A stretch of 64,000 nucleotides of DNA from Mayamaea pseudoterrestris (Eukaryota; Bacillariophyta; Bacillariophyceae; Sellaphorales; Sellaphoraceae). The translations under genes and the position numbers were made by a program. The stretch spans positions 496,001 to 560,000 of the forward strand of contig BROI01000002.1 in the NCBI GenBank assembly GCA_027923505.1. Reading direction: 5' to 3'. Shown here one piece after another: positions 19,886 to 31,512 of the stretch; position 1 is the first letter of the stretch; every line of letters begins with the position of its first letter. Under the pieces are notes generated by a model, which saw nothing but the letters and a program-made list of their open reading frames with translations, was not told the DNA's origin and did no database searches.

Positions 19886-21304
19886 ATGGCACAAACTTGC
19901 ATTCAGCGACTTCCATCTGGAGCAGGCATGAACCATCCTTCGCCAAACGATATTGTCAGTGATGATGAAGGAGAAGAGCTCGTGCTGGTCGCAATGAAAG
20001 AAATACATTTAGACAGCCAAAACGGCAACATCAGCGTAACGAACGCCTCTGAAACTGTCACTGATAATGCGCAGCATTTCGTTCTTCCGCCTTGTCCGGT
20101 CACAATCCTCAGCGGCTTTCTCGGCAGCGGCAAGACGACGCTCATTAGCTACATTTTAAAGTCGCCAGATCATGGGAAACGGATTGCTGTCATTGAGAAC
20201 GAATTTGGAGACGGCCTCGACGTTGAATCCATGATTGCGCGCGATGGTTCGCAAAACAATGCCAGTCTTCAGGAACTGATCGAGTTACCAAATGGATGCG
20301 TTTGCTGCACTGTCAAGGATTCTTTGGTGTCTTGTCTTGAAAATTTGATTACGAAACGCAAGGATCTGGATTATATTCTAATTGAATGTTCCGGAATGGC
20401 GAATCCCGGTCCGATCGCGAGCTTGTTTTGGTTGGATGATGCTCTCGAGTCAAGGCTGCGCCTGGACGGCATTGTCACCTTGGTGGACGCCAAGCATATA
20501 AAGCAGCAGTTACAAGAAACGGAGGAAGCGGCGCAGCAAATTGCGTTTGCGGATCGAGTGCTTCTGAACAAGACGGATCTTGTCGAGTCGACGAGTGAGG
20601 TGCGAGTCGCGATTGAAAAAATACACCCCACAGCTAACATAAAAGAGACGACTTATTCGCAGGTCCCAGATCTTGACTGGATATTGGACGCCAACTGCTA
20701 CTCGGCGGATCGTTTGGAGGAACTGGAGCGTGCATCCGGTGCGTTGCATGCAGGTCAACATCATGGCAGCAATGGGCACCATCACTCGCATGACCACGAT
20801 GATGCAGCTTGTAGCATTTGCATGACACATGGCCATCGACATACATCCGATATATCAACCATATCGCTGGTAGAGTCTGGAACCATTGTTTTGATACGCC
20901 TTGACCGGTGGCTGGGCTCGATTCTTTGGCCCAATCAGGATGAGCAAGTAAGCAGCTCGGATGATGGTTCCAAAGGCAAGTATTCCTCTAATACTAGCCA
21001 GCAAGTCTCAGCGCATTTCAAACAAACAGGTCCACAAATCTATCGCATCAAGGGTATACTATCTGTCAAGCACTGTCACGGCTACGATCACGAAGATGAA
21101 AGTTCCGAGTACATTGATGCGGCAACTGGAATCGATTCGAGGCGACACATTGTCCAAGCCGTGCATGACTTGTGGGAAGTTCGTCCAGCAAGTGATGCTT
21201 TGCAATGGAGCAAAAACGAGGAACGAGTCTGCAAGCTTGTCGTGATTGGGAAGCGCTTGGAGAAGGAGAACTTGCGGAAAGGGTTTCGAGCGTGCTTTGA
21301 TTAA
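19886..21304 (+). CDS. ZNG1: ZNG1/CobW-type zinc metallochaperone (right copy)
   Basis: Identical to the gene at 47-1465: P-loop GFLGSGKTT, GCVCC, NKTD and a His-rich loop. The true upstream flank is visible here, and an in-frame ATG at 19778 would add 36 Arg/His-rich residues (MGICFPANTLIRPRQ...). It would begin only 74 bases after the DUF6824 stop and has a weaker context, so I prefer 19886 (gaccATGg). The extension is basic enough to act as an organelle presequence, so a dual product is possible. The left copy has its equivalent upstream codons outside the window. Confidence 0.9.
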   Translation: MAQTCIQRLPSGAGMNHPSPNDIVSDDEGEELVLVAMKEIHLDSQNGNISVTNASETVTDNAQHFVLPPCPVTILSGFLGSGKTTLISYILKSPDHGKRIAVIENEFGDGLDVESMIARDGSQNNASLQELIELPNGCVCCTVKDSLVSCLENLITKRKDLDYILIECSGMANPGPIASLFWLDDALESRLRLDGIVTLVDAKHIKQQLQETEEAAQQIAFADRVLLNKTDLVESTSEVRVAIEKIHPTANIKETTYSQVPDLDWILDANCYSADRLEELERASGALHAGQHHGSNGHHHSHDHDDAACSICMTHGHRHTSDISTISLVESGTIVLIRLDRWLGSILWPNQDEQVSSSDDGSKGKYSSNTSQQVSAHFKQTGPQIYRIKGILSVKHCHGYDHEDESSEYIDAATGIDSRRHIVQAVHDLWEVRPASDALQWSKNEERVCKLVVIGKRLEKENLRKGFRACFD

Positions 21305-21526
21305 CTTTTACTGTGGACAATAAATTATCAGACGATCGGACAAACAACATCATGACTACATGGCAACAGTTGGACTGTATTTAATGCAGAGTTTCAGCAG
21401 CAGCGGGTGAAACTCCTCAACAGATTTGTTTAAAGTGACGATTAAGAAGTGTTTATATTTATACTTCTAGCTTGCCCAAGCATATTCTGTGGCGGCGAGA
21501 CAACTGCACGTTACTTTTTGCACTCA

Positions 21527-22591
21527 TCAATGGTTTAATTTCTTTACATAGTAGCTAATGTTAGCCGAGTTTCCCGCCCAGAATGGCCGCCAGCGAAATC
21601 CAGCATCCTTGTATCCCAGGCTTGCGTAAAGTTTCACAGCCGCCTCATTGTCCGGATCAACGTGAAGGTAAAGCCGGGATGCCTTCCAACGCGTCGCTGC
21701 AATGGACTCGACACACTGTACCAGCGCTCGACCAATACCCTTTCCGCGAATCGTTTCGTCCACGGCAAGGTTGCTCAAGTAAGGTTGCAAAATGTCATTT
21801 TGATGCGAGTCACGGCCTATTCCAAACGTTTTTGCAAGCCGACGTTCCAAAGCGTCAAGCCATGGCAGTGAAAAAGGAATCTTGGCATCGCATACCTGCA
21901 GCTGCAGTTCAACCGTTCCAATCACATCCATATCCTGCCATTCGCCACTGCTTGCTTGAATTGCGAGTGGCTCCTTCGTCCGCCCAAGTACCAGGACAAT
22001 GGCATAACTCGCTGCTGCTTTTACTTGATCGGCCGCGGGCGTCCCTTCAAGTCTTGGCGGTGGCGACAAGCCAATTGTTTGTGTTGATGGTGATTGCGGT
22101 GTTTGTTGTTTGTCAAGGTGCAATCGCCCACTCAACCTTTGTCGCAGGCCAGCCAATACTTCGGCAAACGCCACCAATGCAGAGTAGCCATTGACGGCAT
22201 CCACGGCGGGTTGCAGCAGCATTCGTTCAATTGAAGTTGAGCTCCATGCAGCTTGACTGACGCGAATCACTTCCGCCCCAAAGGTTGACACGACAAACCG
22301 AGCAACATTTGGCAAGTCCTTCTCCTCGGCCAAACCCAGTTGGTAGACGATTCCATCCTCGGCACAGTAGCAGCCATTCTCGTCAAATACACTTAATGTT
22401 CGACTTGTAGAGTTTATAGCTGTATCTTGGCCTTCTACGAGAGTAAATTCGTTGAGGAAGTTGCTGATTGGAATGAGCGGCAGAGTAATCCTCGTTGCCG
22501 GCTTGGTCGCTGGAGAAATGCTTCGTTGTAAGGCTAGATGGCTCGATAGAAAGCAAACCAGTAGGTCGATTAGCAACCTGTCATGTCTCAT
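21527..22591 (-). CDS. GNAT-family N-acetyltransferase (right copy)
   Basis: Identical to the gene at 1688-2752: 354 residues, hydrophobic N-terminus, and a C-terminal GNAT fold with the acetyl-CoA motif RGKGIGRAL. Both copies have the same flanks, so both should be expressed alike unless one unit is an assembly artefact. Confidence 0.8.
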   Translation of the reverse strand: MRHDRLLIDLLVCFLSSHLALQRSISPATKPATRITLPLIPISNFLNEFTLVEGQDTAINSTSRTLSVFDENGCYCAEDGIVYQLGLAEEKDLPNVARFVVSTFGAEVIRVSQAAWSSTSIERMLLQPAVDAVNGYSALVAFAEVLAGLRQRLSGRLHLDKQQTPQSPSTQTIGLSPPPRLEGTPAADQVKAAASYAIVLVLGRTKEPLAIQASSGEWQDMDVIGTVELQLQVCDAKIPFSLPWLDALERRLAKTFGIGRDSHQNDILQPYLSNLAVDETIRGKGIGRALVQCVESIAATRWKASRLYLHVDPDNEAAVKLYASLGYKDAGFRWRPFWAGNSANISYYVKKLNH

Positions 22592-22911
22592 ACTGTGTAC
22601 AATTTACACAAACTTGTTTGCCTCACTTGCGCGAAAGAGCTGATGGTTCATCGCATTGATCATGGTCAACAATCGCTCTCCGGTTCATCCTTCACATCAC
22701 TGTGACGTAGAAAGTGCCTTCCAAGAACTTTGAAATTTCAGTTTCTCGTTTACTGTGAAGCAAACTGTGTTATTTAAGAACTTTGATACTGTTTCTACCA
22801 TAGCCCCTGTCAGAACCGCTGCGATACCGGTCGATGGACGACAACCGCACACATCAACGCGCTGACTGCATTGCGGGATCTCGGCTCCATTGCGACGAAA
22901 CAATTGAAGGA

Positions 22912-24183
22912 ATGTCGACTGTTCTGGCTCGATTGCTACTGTCGCGCCTCTCATTGACATCCCGGCGATGCGGGGGTATTACGGCGCCAATAAGATTCAC
23001 TGAAACACAATGGTGGCAGCATAGTCATGCAGCAACAACGAACGTTCGCTTCTTTGGACGAGACAAGGATACGCACGACGTTGATGACTTGTTTGTCTCG
23101 CCGGAGGACCAGGATGGAGACCCTGATGCCATAGTGATTCCGCCGGAATTGTCGAGCAAGCCGAGTCTATCGATCGTTCCAGATATTGAGGAAGATCCGT
23201 TTGGCGTTCACTTTGACGATGGTCCAGAGCAAGGCAAGGTTGGAAAGACGCTTCCGCCGCGTTATAAGCGCGACGCAACGACTGGTCGATTGACGGGTGA
23301 CATTGAAAAGGAATTGACAGAGGAGGAGAAGCGAATCCTCAAGGCTGATTTGCTGGAAAAGGATCAGATACTCCTTGATCGCATGGAGCAACATTGGAAA
23401 CAGCAAGGCACCGACGAGAGCGGCATGCCCAAGGAACTGTTTGCCATGGGCCGACGGGTCCGCGATGCGGAGATTGGGCTGAACGTTATGGGTCGAAGTG
23501 TCAAGGCGCAAGCATCCGAGGAGGAGCTTGACGATGGCTCCACTCTTGGCCGGGACGAGTCTGGATTTACGCAAAACCTGACCAAGGAAGAATTTGAATC
23601 ACTTTCAAAATTTATGGAGAGCCAGTTTGACACGGAAATATCCGAGGATGACATTCCGGTTCAAGCTAGTCAGAAACGTTCTGCTGCGGCGCCGCAGCAG
23701 CAGCAGCAAGACGAAGAGACCGTGGATCCAGATGAGCTTGCCCTGTCGCTAAAATGGCTGTCTACTCGAGCGCGGCGCGAAATGGACGACTCGCTCGATG
23801 ATAACCCATACTCCGACTTGATGCCTGGTGATTTAAGTCCAACGAGACTTGTCAATCGCAAGCGGGCCAAGCCGGTGCCAACCAAGTTACTGCATCACAA
23901 CAATATTGAGCTGCTGAGGCGTTTCCTGACCCCGACGGGGCAAGTTATGAATCGTGTCCAGACTCGATTGGGAGCTAGAGATCAACGGCGCGTCGCCAAA
24001 CTGATCAAACGATCCAGAGCGCTTGGTCTGTTGCCGTATGCGGGACAAATCAAGGTGGAAACCCATGGCTGGAAGCATGCGTCCGACATTCACGAGGACC
24101 GACCGTGGGAGAAGGAGCTTGTACGTCGAGGCTTGGTCATTAAACGGACGCGAGACACAGTCGATAGTAGTGACATTAAGTAA
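22912..24183 (+). CDS. Mitochondrial ribosomal protein bS18m (right copy)
   Basis: Identical to the gene at 3073-4344: 423 residues with a basic presequence and a C-terminal S18 domain. The alternative upstream start is at 22834. Two equal copies of a ribosomal protein gene would alter subunit dosage if both are real. Confidence 0.85.
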   Translation: MSTVLARLLLSRLSLTSRRCGGITAPIRFTETQWWQHSHAATTNVRFFGRDKDTHDVDDLFVSPEDQDGDPDAIVIPPELSSKPSLSIVPDIEEDPFGVHFDDGPEQGKVGKTLPPRYKRDATTGRLTGDIEKELTEEEKRILKADLLEKDQILLDRMEQHWKQQGTDESGMPKELFAMGRRVRDAEIGLNVMGRSVKAQASEEELDDGSTLGRDESGFTQNLTKEEFESLSKFMESQFDTEISEDDIPVQASQKRSAAAPQQQQQDEETVDPDELALSLKWLSTRARREMDDSLDDNPYSDLMPGDLSPTRLVNRKRAKPVPTKLLHHNNIELLRRFLTPTGQVMNRVQTRLGARDQRRVAKLIKRSRALGLLPYAGQIKVETHGWKHASDIHEDRPWEKELVRRGLVIKRTRDTVDSSDIK

Positions 24184-24287
24184 GATGCATACGGTTATGT
24201 CGTCTCTTTTGCCTATGTTACTGGACGTCGTCACTAGGCTCAGAGCTGAATCGGACTACCTACCGGATAGGCAGACGCGCCGTCGGT

Positions 24288-25801
24288 TTAGACTGCAGCG
24301 GTCTGGCCGACTGGAAACTCATCATCATCAAGGATGACTGGCTGGTTAAGACTTGTGATAGGCGAAGATGAAGCAAAGTAATCTTCGAGCGAGAATGTTT
24401 CTGGAGCAAATGGATTTGGAGTAAACGCACAGAGGGAGCTGGCGGGAGTTTCGTAGAGATCTTTTCGTGAATCCACTTCCTGCGCGATTGCAGCCGAATT
24501 ATATCCCGCTCCAATGTCGTTCGTTGAGTATCCCGCTGGCGTGTACAACACATCCAACACTGCGGTATGAGTATCATTGGCGGGAGTATAGTGACATTTC
24601 TGCGATTCAGTGCTCGGCGACATGGGCATTTGAAGTAACTCTTCCATGGTCAAGTTATACGAGAGCGGAAAGAAGCGGTTTTTACCAAAGATTCTTGAGG
24701 CATGTGCTGCAAGAGGCTCACTTCGATGATTGCTGCGAAGCTTGACAGTGCCCTTCTCGAACGGTGGCGAAAAAACTGGTGTTATCGTCTTTCTTTTCAG
24801 ATAGTTCGCAGGGACTTGGAGCAAGGCAACTTCAGCAAGAGTCGAGTTGCGGAGAAACTTTCCTGGCGATTTATGTCGGGCGATCTTGGTGATTAGTGGA
24901 TAATTGGTACGGCAACGTTGAATCCAAGGTTCATCGGGGTTGGTGTAGAGACGCTTGATTGTGAATCCGAGAGCATTCAGCAGACGATGGAAGGAGCGGA
25001 ACTGAACTGGAAAGCCATATGCCTTCATAATTTTCGCAAATTGGACCTTGGTTTTTGTGTGATCAGTAACCAAAAATGCATCGCCATCATCCGTCCATTG
25101 CATTATTTCAGGCTGGGCGACTGACATGTCCGTCACCATGCGCCATAGTCGAACCCCAGTAGGCATCACCTCATTATCAAATACATCACTTGTCGTACAG
25201 GGTGTCACGACTCCATTCTTGCGACTTGGTGCACGAGGCAACTGGGCATGCTCCTGTTCAACATTCTCTTTCGCATTGGCGGCGAAGTGTTCAAGACAGT
25301 TGAGCAGTGACGGCGACATGACTGCCGAGAGCGGCGTCAATTGAGTAGAGCTATCGAGCTTCCATGACAATGGCGTGAGCGAATTAGGATCACGATTGGA
25401 AAGTGTGTCATTTGGCCCTGATCTTTTGGTAATGGCTCGCCGAGCAGGTGTGTTCACGACGAACGAGTCGATCGCCGCATGCACCTGCGGGGAATAGTTG
25501 CGGAAGCACAAACTCTTGTTAGTTGATTCAAATGACGCTCATCCAACGCACATATTCCTAGTAGCTGTCGACTCACTGGATTCATTCCGGATCCGACGGG
25601 TGGCAAGTTCTCGAGACAAGCCGTCCAATTGCCGGTGTCATTTTCGGTCATGCGGCCAGGTGACGACGCGATAAAAGGGAACACCCCTGTCGACCATGCT
25701 GCATTCGGAGGGCTCGGAGACTTACTTGGAGTAGCAATCTTCATTCTGTGTTGGATAGAGAGTGTCATTGTGTCAGATGATGAGTTTGCGAATGCAGCCA
25801 T
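24288..25801 (-). CDS. Divergent HSF-type transcription factor, two exons (right copy)
   Basis: Identical to the gene at 4449-5962. Exon 1 is 25577-25801 and exon 2 is 24288-25484, joined across a 92-nt intron. The HSF-like recognition segment is FRSFHRLLNALGF. Confidence 0.75.
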
Positions 25802-26104
25802 CACGAAAGCATGATGGATCTTCTCGCAGCTTTTCGTCGCGACGTACCTGACGGTCCAAATCCGAAAATATCGTTCCAAATTTGTCGTATTATTCACTCT
25901 GCTATATCGGAGATATTTAGCTTGCTAATTGACCGAAGTGGGAGGAGGAACAATCTATAAATCAACGCCCAGATGCACCATGGTCGGATTGTCATTTATT
26001 TTTGCATCGGATCGGCGCGGGACCCAGCTGTTTCGCATGGGTAACGGTAGGACATATTTTGACGTCATCAAGCGCGCGACGAAAGGTCTGCTTTCATTTC
26101 GACC
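25802..26104. promoter_or_regulatory. Divergent promoter of HSF-like and ARP1 genes (right copy)
   Basis: Identical to 5963-6265: a TATA-like ctataaat for ARP1, a tgacgtca CRE-like word about 45 bases ahead of the ARP1 ATG, and a possible 5'UTR donor of the HSF-like gene on the minus strand. Confidence 0.45.
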
Positions 26105-27489
26105 ATGAGCGGTGCCGCTGAACAGCACGCTCAAGGCGGCTCATTGCTGCTGAACCAGCCTGTCATCTTTGACAATGGGAGTTCAACCATCAAAGCTGGG
26201 TTTGCTGGTTCGTCCAAGCCAAAGGTAGGGAAACTGTAGGCAAATGCAGAAATGATGGCGACTTTTCTGTGCTTCGAGCCTTCGAATGAAGTACAGCTTT
26301 GTTTAAATTTCAGTTCTTTATAGAGTATCTGCTCATTTATCGTCTTATTCAATTACCAGGTTGTCCTTGGAACCAAGGTGGGTCGCTCCAAGCATTTGCG
26401 CATCATGCCTGGCGGTGCGCTAGAGCAGGAAGGCTCGTCCATCTACGTTGGACAGAAGCTTGACGAACACCGGGGTGCTTTCCTACTCGAATACCCAATG
26501 GACAAGGGAGCTGTTCTTGATAGCGGATGGGACGCAATGGAGGCTCTTTGGGAGGTAAGCTTCGAGAGTATGCTTGGTATTGCTTATTCAGGCAGGCTCG
26601 TGTTCACTTTGTCCTTCTTAATCCTTCATAGCATGTCTATTCGAAACATTGTCTCAACGCCAAACAAGAGGAGCATCCAATCTTGATGACGGAAGCTCCA
26701 CTCAATCCACGTCGCAATAGGGACAGGACAGCGGAAATTATGTTTGAGACGATTCGTGCTCCAGCGCTCTACTTTACGCCTCCTTCAGTCCTTTCCTTGT
26801 ATGCATCGGGCCGCACCACCGGAGTGGTTTTGGATGTAGGAGACACTGTCGCACATGCCGTGCCTGTCTATGAGGGCTTCGCACTGCAGCATTCTATATC
26901 ACGCAGCGACATTGCTGGTCGAGACGTGACGCGAGAGTTGCAGCTGCAGTTGCGCAAGGCAGGGCTTACTTTTACAACAACTGCCGAAGCTGACTTGGCC
27001 AGAATTATCAAGGAGGAGACATGCTTTTTGACCCCGACACCCACGGATGAAGGCACTGAAAAGGAATCCAAAATACAATACCAGCTTCCTGATGGTTTGG
27101 TTGTGAATCTTAGCTCAGAGAGACACTCGGCACCGAGTTTGCTGTTCGATCCGTCGATTATTGGATCCGAAGAACCTGGCGCTTCAGACATTCTTGTCAA
27201 CTCAATTATGAAGAGTGACATTGATCTTCGAGCAAAGCTCTACTCTCAGATCGTTTTGGCTGGAGGCTCGACGCTCACGCCACGCTTTGGAGATCGTTTG
27301 CTGTACGATCTACGAGTCCGTTCGCCAGCCCACACTCGCATACGAATCTCCGCACCGCCAGAACGATTGTATTCCTGTTACGTTGGAGGGTCTATCCTTG
27401 CGAGTCTGGCGACATTCAAGTGTATGTGGGTGTCAAGGGAAGAGTATGAGGAGCATGGAAGCAAGATTCTGCACCGTAAGGATTTCTAA
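26105..27489 (+). CDS. ARP1: Actin-related protein ARP1 (centractin), three exons (right copy)
   Basis: Identical to the gene at 6266-7650, with exons at 26105-26224, 26360-26554 and 26632-27489 (390 residues). Introns are identical too. Its 3' end faces the 3' end of the full-length SRPK gene 77 bases away. Confidence 0.9.
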
Positions 27490-27566
27490 TAATTAAGCTT
27501 TGTCCAGTCAGTTCTCTCATACCATCTACTTTAATTAAAAATAGATTTGTTATTGACATAAATCAG

Positions 27567-30500
27567 TTATCGTACACCTTTTAACCAGTCCGATTGAAAC
27601 GCGCTAAGCGCAGTTGCCCTCTTCTCCGGATCAAAATCAAGCAAGGTCACCACGAAATCATTGACCGCGACAGCCTCTTCTCTAGGGAAGTGGTACTTTT
27701 CCATAAGAACTTCTTGCATGGGCCAAAACTTGAGCTGTTTGATTCGTTTCAAATTTCCTTTCTTGTCAAAAAAGGTCTTTGCGTACTTGCCCTCCAAAGC
27801 GAGACGCTTCGGCATCTTGCCCAGCAGCTCCTGAAACATGGCGAGATGATCTTCGTCTCGGTCATAATCTTCCCCGGCGCGAGGATCAAATAGAAGGTCT
27901 CCCGTCAGCAACTCAAAAATCATGCAACCAAGCGACCATATATCTGCTGCGGTGTCGTACTTGCTGCCTATGATAACTTCAGGCGCTCGATATTGGCGCG
28001 TCTGGATGTCTTCGCTAAAATGACGATGAGTCCAGCAAGCATTTCCTAAATCAACTATAACAGTCCGACATTTCATCAACATGTCCGTGTTTTTTAGATC
28101 AGGCGTTTGGTTGGTCAATCGAGCTGCAGAGCTAGCCGAAGTGTCTCTTGATGAGGGTGCAGTGGATGGTTCGTTCTCCGTCAGTGCCTTCTTCACCCCT
28201 TCGTAAAAACCGGCTCCGACATCCGAGAAAGAGCGCCTTGTTGCTCGTTCGTCGTCTGACGCAACCAAGGTGGCAATGTCGGTAGTTGGCTCCAAGCCAG
28301 TTAGCGCTTTTACTCGGTCATGAAGCGAGTTACGGGCTTGCCACCATCCTTGCACTTTCTCGCACGTCAACTCCAACAGCGGTTGAGCAACTTCAGTAGT
28401 GAGATCCGGTGAGTAGCAATCAAGCAGGCGGAGGTCGTAGCCAAAGATGGAAGCACCATAGTCACATTGGTCCATGTCCACAGGTTTTATTCTCATAACC
28501 ATCGGGTGGTCACATATGCTCTTCGCGTCCGGACCAAAAACAATGGTATCCATTGGCGGGCTACCCTCGTCGCGCTTGTATATCATAAAAGACACGCCAG
28601 GCAGACGACTTTCCAGATATCCTAAAGTTACATAGGTCGAGCTGGCGGGAAACGTGATTGCAAACAATTTCGGAACTGGAGACCGTATGCTCTCAGTTGC
28701 GAGTTGCGCCATTTCCGGTTCATCGAAGTTATGTCGGTGATTCAGATTATCATTGATCAGACGGGAAATATCTCCAAACGCTTGCAGCTCGTCCAGATTG
28801 GCGTCGGCAACTTCTTGGAGTAAAAATGTCGTCTCAACATTGGCCAGCTCTACAGAGCGACCAGCCTCGTCGACCAATTCACCAGAAGGAATTGAAAGCG
28901 TCACTCTCCAGTCGCGCCCCGACTCAGACATGTTCCACTGTACATTGCCTAACGCTTTCGAAATGGAATCTGCCAACCTATCGGGGTCCTCGCTTGGTTT
29001 CATCATCAAACAAATTTGCGCAATTCCGCCCTCGGCTTCGCTCTCGGCAAAAATCTGTGCGACCTTTTCAGCCGATGGGTATGTAACTGTAACTCTCTGT
29101 CTCATAAAGTCAGCGGTCGTTTGATCTAAATCGTTTTGGTATGGTCCAAAGTTTGAGGCAACAAACATGCTGTGGCCAAGTCTTCGATTGACTCGATCAG
29201 CAGTGGCTGTCTCAATGGAAACCGATGAAATGGTGGCCTTGTTGAGAATCTTGGCAAGTTCGACGTCGGATAGAATGGATGGAGATTCCGTATCCTCCTC
29301 TTCGCCGTCTCCACAGCTTGTGTCCTCCTCGTTTTCATCGCCTTCCTCCTCCTCCTCGTCCTCTTCATCATCGTCGCCATCGCCTCCGCCACGCTTCCTT
29401 TCCTTCTGCCGCTTCTTTTTCAATCGCCGCCTCAACTTTTTGCGTGTATTGGGCGATAGGGTATTCTCGGCGAGAGTTATCTCCAGATCACGGATGGAAC
29501 TGCCAGTAGATGTAACCGCAGAGCTAACATTGATGTGGTCGACGGATAGCTTGGCCATGCCCAGTGCAAGATCCTCTTCCGAACTGATTTGGTGAGGAAA
29601 CTGAAGAAGGACGTTTTCCGGTTTGAGATCCGTATGAATAATTTGGCACCTCCTGTGTAAAAAGTCGAGACCCATGCAAACCCCAGCAGTCATCTTCTTG
29701 ACGACTTCAATTGGAATGCCCCTATAGCTGAATGCTTTAATGACGCTCAACAAGTTGCAGCCAAGCATAGAAAAAAGCATACACATATGCCTTCCGTTGG
29801 GCCCGCTGTGAAAGAAATGATCGTGAAGCGTTGCCACGAAGCGAGAATGCTCGACCAGTGTGCATGCCTCCTTGTCGGCTATGTTCGCCATCAAATCAGC
29901 CTCGCATTGTCTGCGCTCCCTGGCGATGCAGTCAAGTAGTTCCACTTCGTCCATGGCAGCCTCCGTGTAGTGCTCGGCCGATTTTTGCACCTTGAGCGCA
30001 TAGAAATGATCATTGGGTCCGACAGATTGGATCTTTCGATCCTTGACCATCCATACAGTTGAAAAGTGGCCCCATCCTAGCTTTTTCATGACAATGTAGC
30101 TGCAGAAAAAGAATGAGCAGACTCGGCGTGAGTAAATGAACTATGAAAAAGACGTTTAACACATTATGGAACATGACCCGCGCTCACTTACCGTTGATTG
30201 TAAACTTCCCCAACCTTGACAGGATGATAGCCGCCGGGCTTATATCCATCAGATCCTTCATCTTCATCATCAGTGTAGTCTTCTGCACTTCCAGATCCCG
30301 CTGATTTGTCTCCATCTTCCGTTCCACTAGCATCGTCGTCCTCCCCTTCTTCATCATCATCCAATTCGCGCGCCGATGTCGAGTCATCGCCCGGCTCAGA
30401 CAATGAGGCTCTGGAGTTACTGGTATCGCAGTCGCTCCTTACACTCAAATCAACTACTTCTGATTCCATGCCACTATTGTGCTTGGCGCGGCCAGCATCC

Positions 30501-31006
30501 AATGAATTCAATACATCATTAAATTCCTTGGGGCTCATGGACCCTTGCATTCTCGTCTGCGATGTAACCTCGAGATCATCATCATCGTCATCATCAAATA
30601 TATCAGCCAGTTCCTCGTCACTGTCAGCAACAGCTCCAAGGGCAGCTGCACTCGCCATGAGCTTTTGCTGGGGCGTCATGGTGGCAGTGTTTTCAGCAGC
30701 AGCGTCATCGTCAGCGTCAATGACATGATCAAAAATTTCCAGTGACAGCGGTGGCTCAATCGAGTGTTTGCTTCTATTACTGCCATCGGCAATTGGAGTT
30801 CTGGCAAGATCCTTGTCGTTTGACGCATGGCTACTGTTAGTGCGGCTCGTCAGTGGACTGTCTGGAGCAGCGGCTTCATCCTCTTCCTCGTCCTCGAGCG
30901 ACTTGATGCTCACGTCGGAAATATCCTCGTCAATGCTATCGTTAAAGGCCTTGGAGCTTTCGGCTTCCTCCTTTTTCTTCTTTTTCATGTTACGTAGTAA
31001 ATCCAT
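27567..31006 (-). CDS. SRPK: SR-protein kinase (SRPK), two exons, full length
   Basis: Exon 1 is 30192-31006 and exon 2 is 27567-30099, joined across a 92-nt intron (GTAAGT...CTGCAG), giving 1115 residues. SRPKs phosphorylate Arg-Ser splicing factors. The kinase begins with YKPGGYHPVKVGEVYNQR and, across the intron, YIVMKKLGWGHFSTVWMV (glycine loop); K308 is the ATP lysine (YALKVQKSAEHYTEAA). The catalytic loop is IIHTDLKPEN (HTD at 427-429) and the DLG motif is DLGNACWTHRHF (about 955). Between these lies a spacer of roughly 500 residues, acidic/basic at first (RRRLKKKRQKERKRGG, poly-Glu) and then folded-looking, about twice the length in human SRPK1. Exon 1 is Asp/Glu/Ser-rich. Bases 27567-28512 are the part present in the left copy. 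Confidence 0.9.
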
Positions 31007-31512
31007 CTTGGCAGTGTAATGTTCTGGTCACAGTTGAAACCAGTTGACAGCGACGAACCACTGATAGCGGAATCCAATTGTAAATCTCGTCTCGTTGTTT
31101 TGCCTCGGTTGCTTGATCGAATTAGCCGCGCCACAAAGTACGTTTGATTTCAAGCCTCTATTCCTTGTTTGCCAGAGAGCAACACTTTCGCTTGCTTAAC
31201 TTTCAATGTCGCCCTATTTGGCTCGAGACGGCAGCCGCCTTGATTGTGATTGTCCGATGGGGTTGTCGCAGTTTTCAAAGTGCCGTCCTTGGGCCGGAAA
31301 AGACCGACCGTCTGTCCGTGCGTGCGACCATGAAGCACAGTCGCCAAGTCAAATCCATCATCGGATCGATCCACTTCTTCTTCAACTTGTCGTTGTGTTG
31401 CGATTTTTCAGAGTCGCGACCAAGCAAAACCATCACAGCGAGGAGGACATCCATCACAATCGAAACAATGGATCTTTGACGTTGATCAATTCTGATTCGA
31501 CCACACAAAGTC
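31007..31512. promoter_or_regulatory. Divergent intergenic region between SRPK and the hydroxylase-like gene
   Basis: About 500 bases between two divergent start codons, expected to hold both promoters. I see no clear TATA box, RNA gene or repeat. The small open frames inside have no domain. Confidence 0.4.

Larger units (their letters stand above)
19840..28512. repeat. Right copy of the near-perfect direct duplication
   Basis: This is the second copy of bases 1-8673. Here the sequence continues without a break at both ends. On the left it runs from the DUF6824 gene through its 3' flank into the ZNG1 gene. On the right it continues through the remaining N-terminal two thirds of the SRPK gene. 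The right copy therefore looks like the ancestral arrangement at its right edge, and the left copy holds the new junction. Confidence 0.95.
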
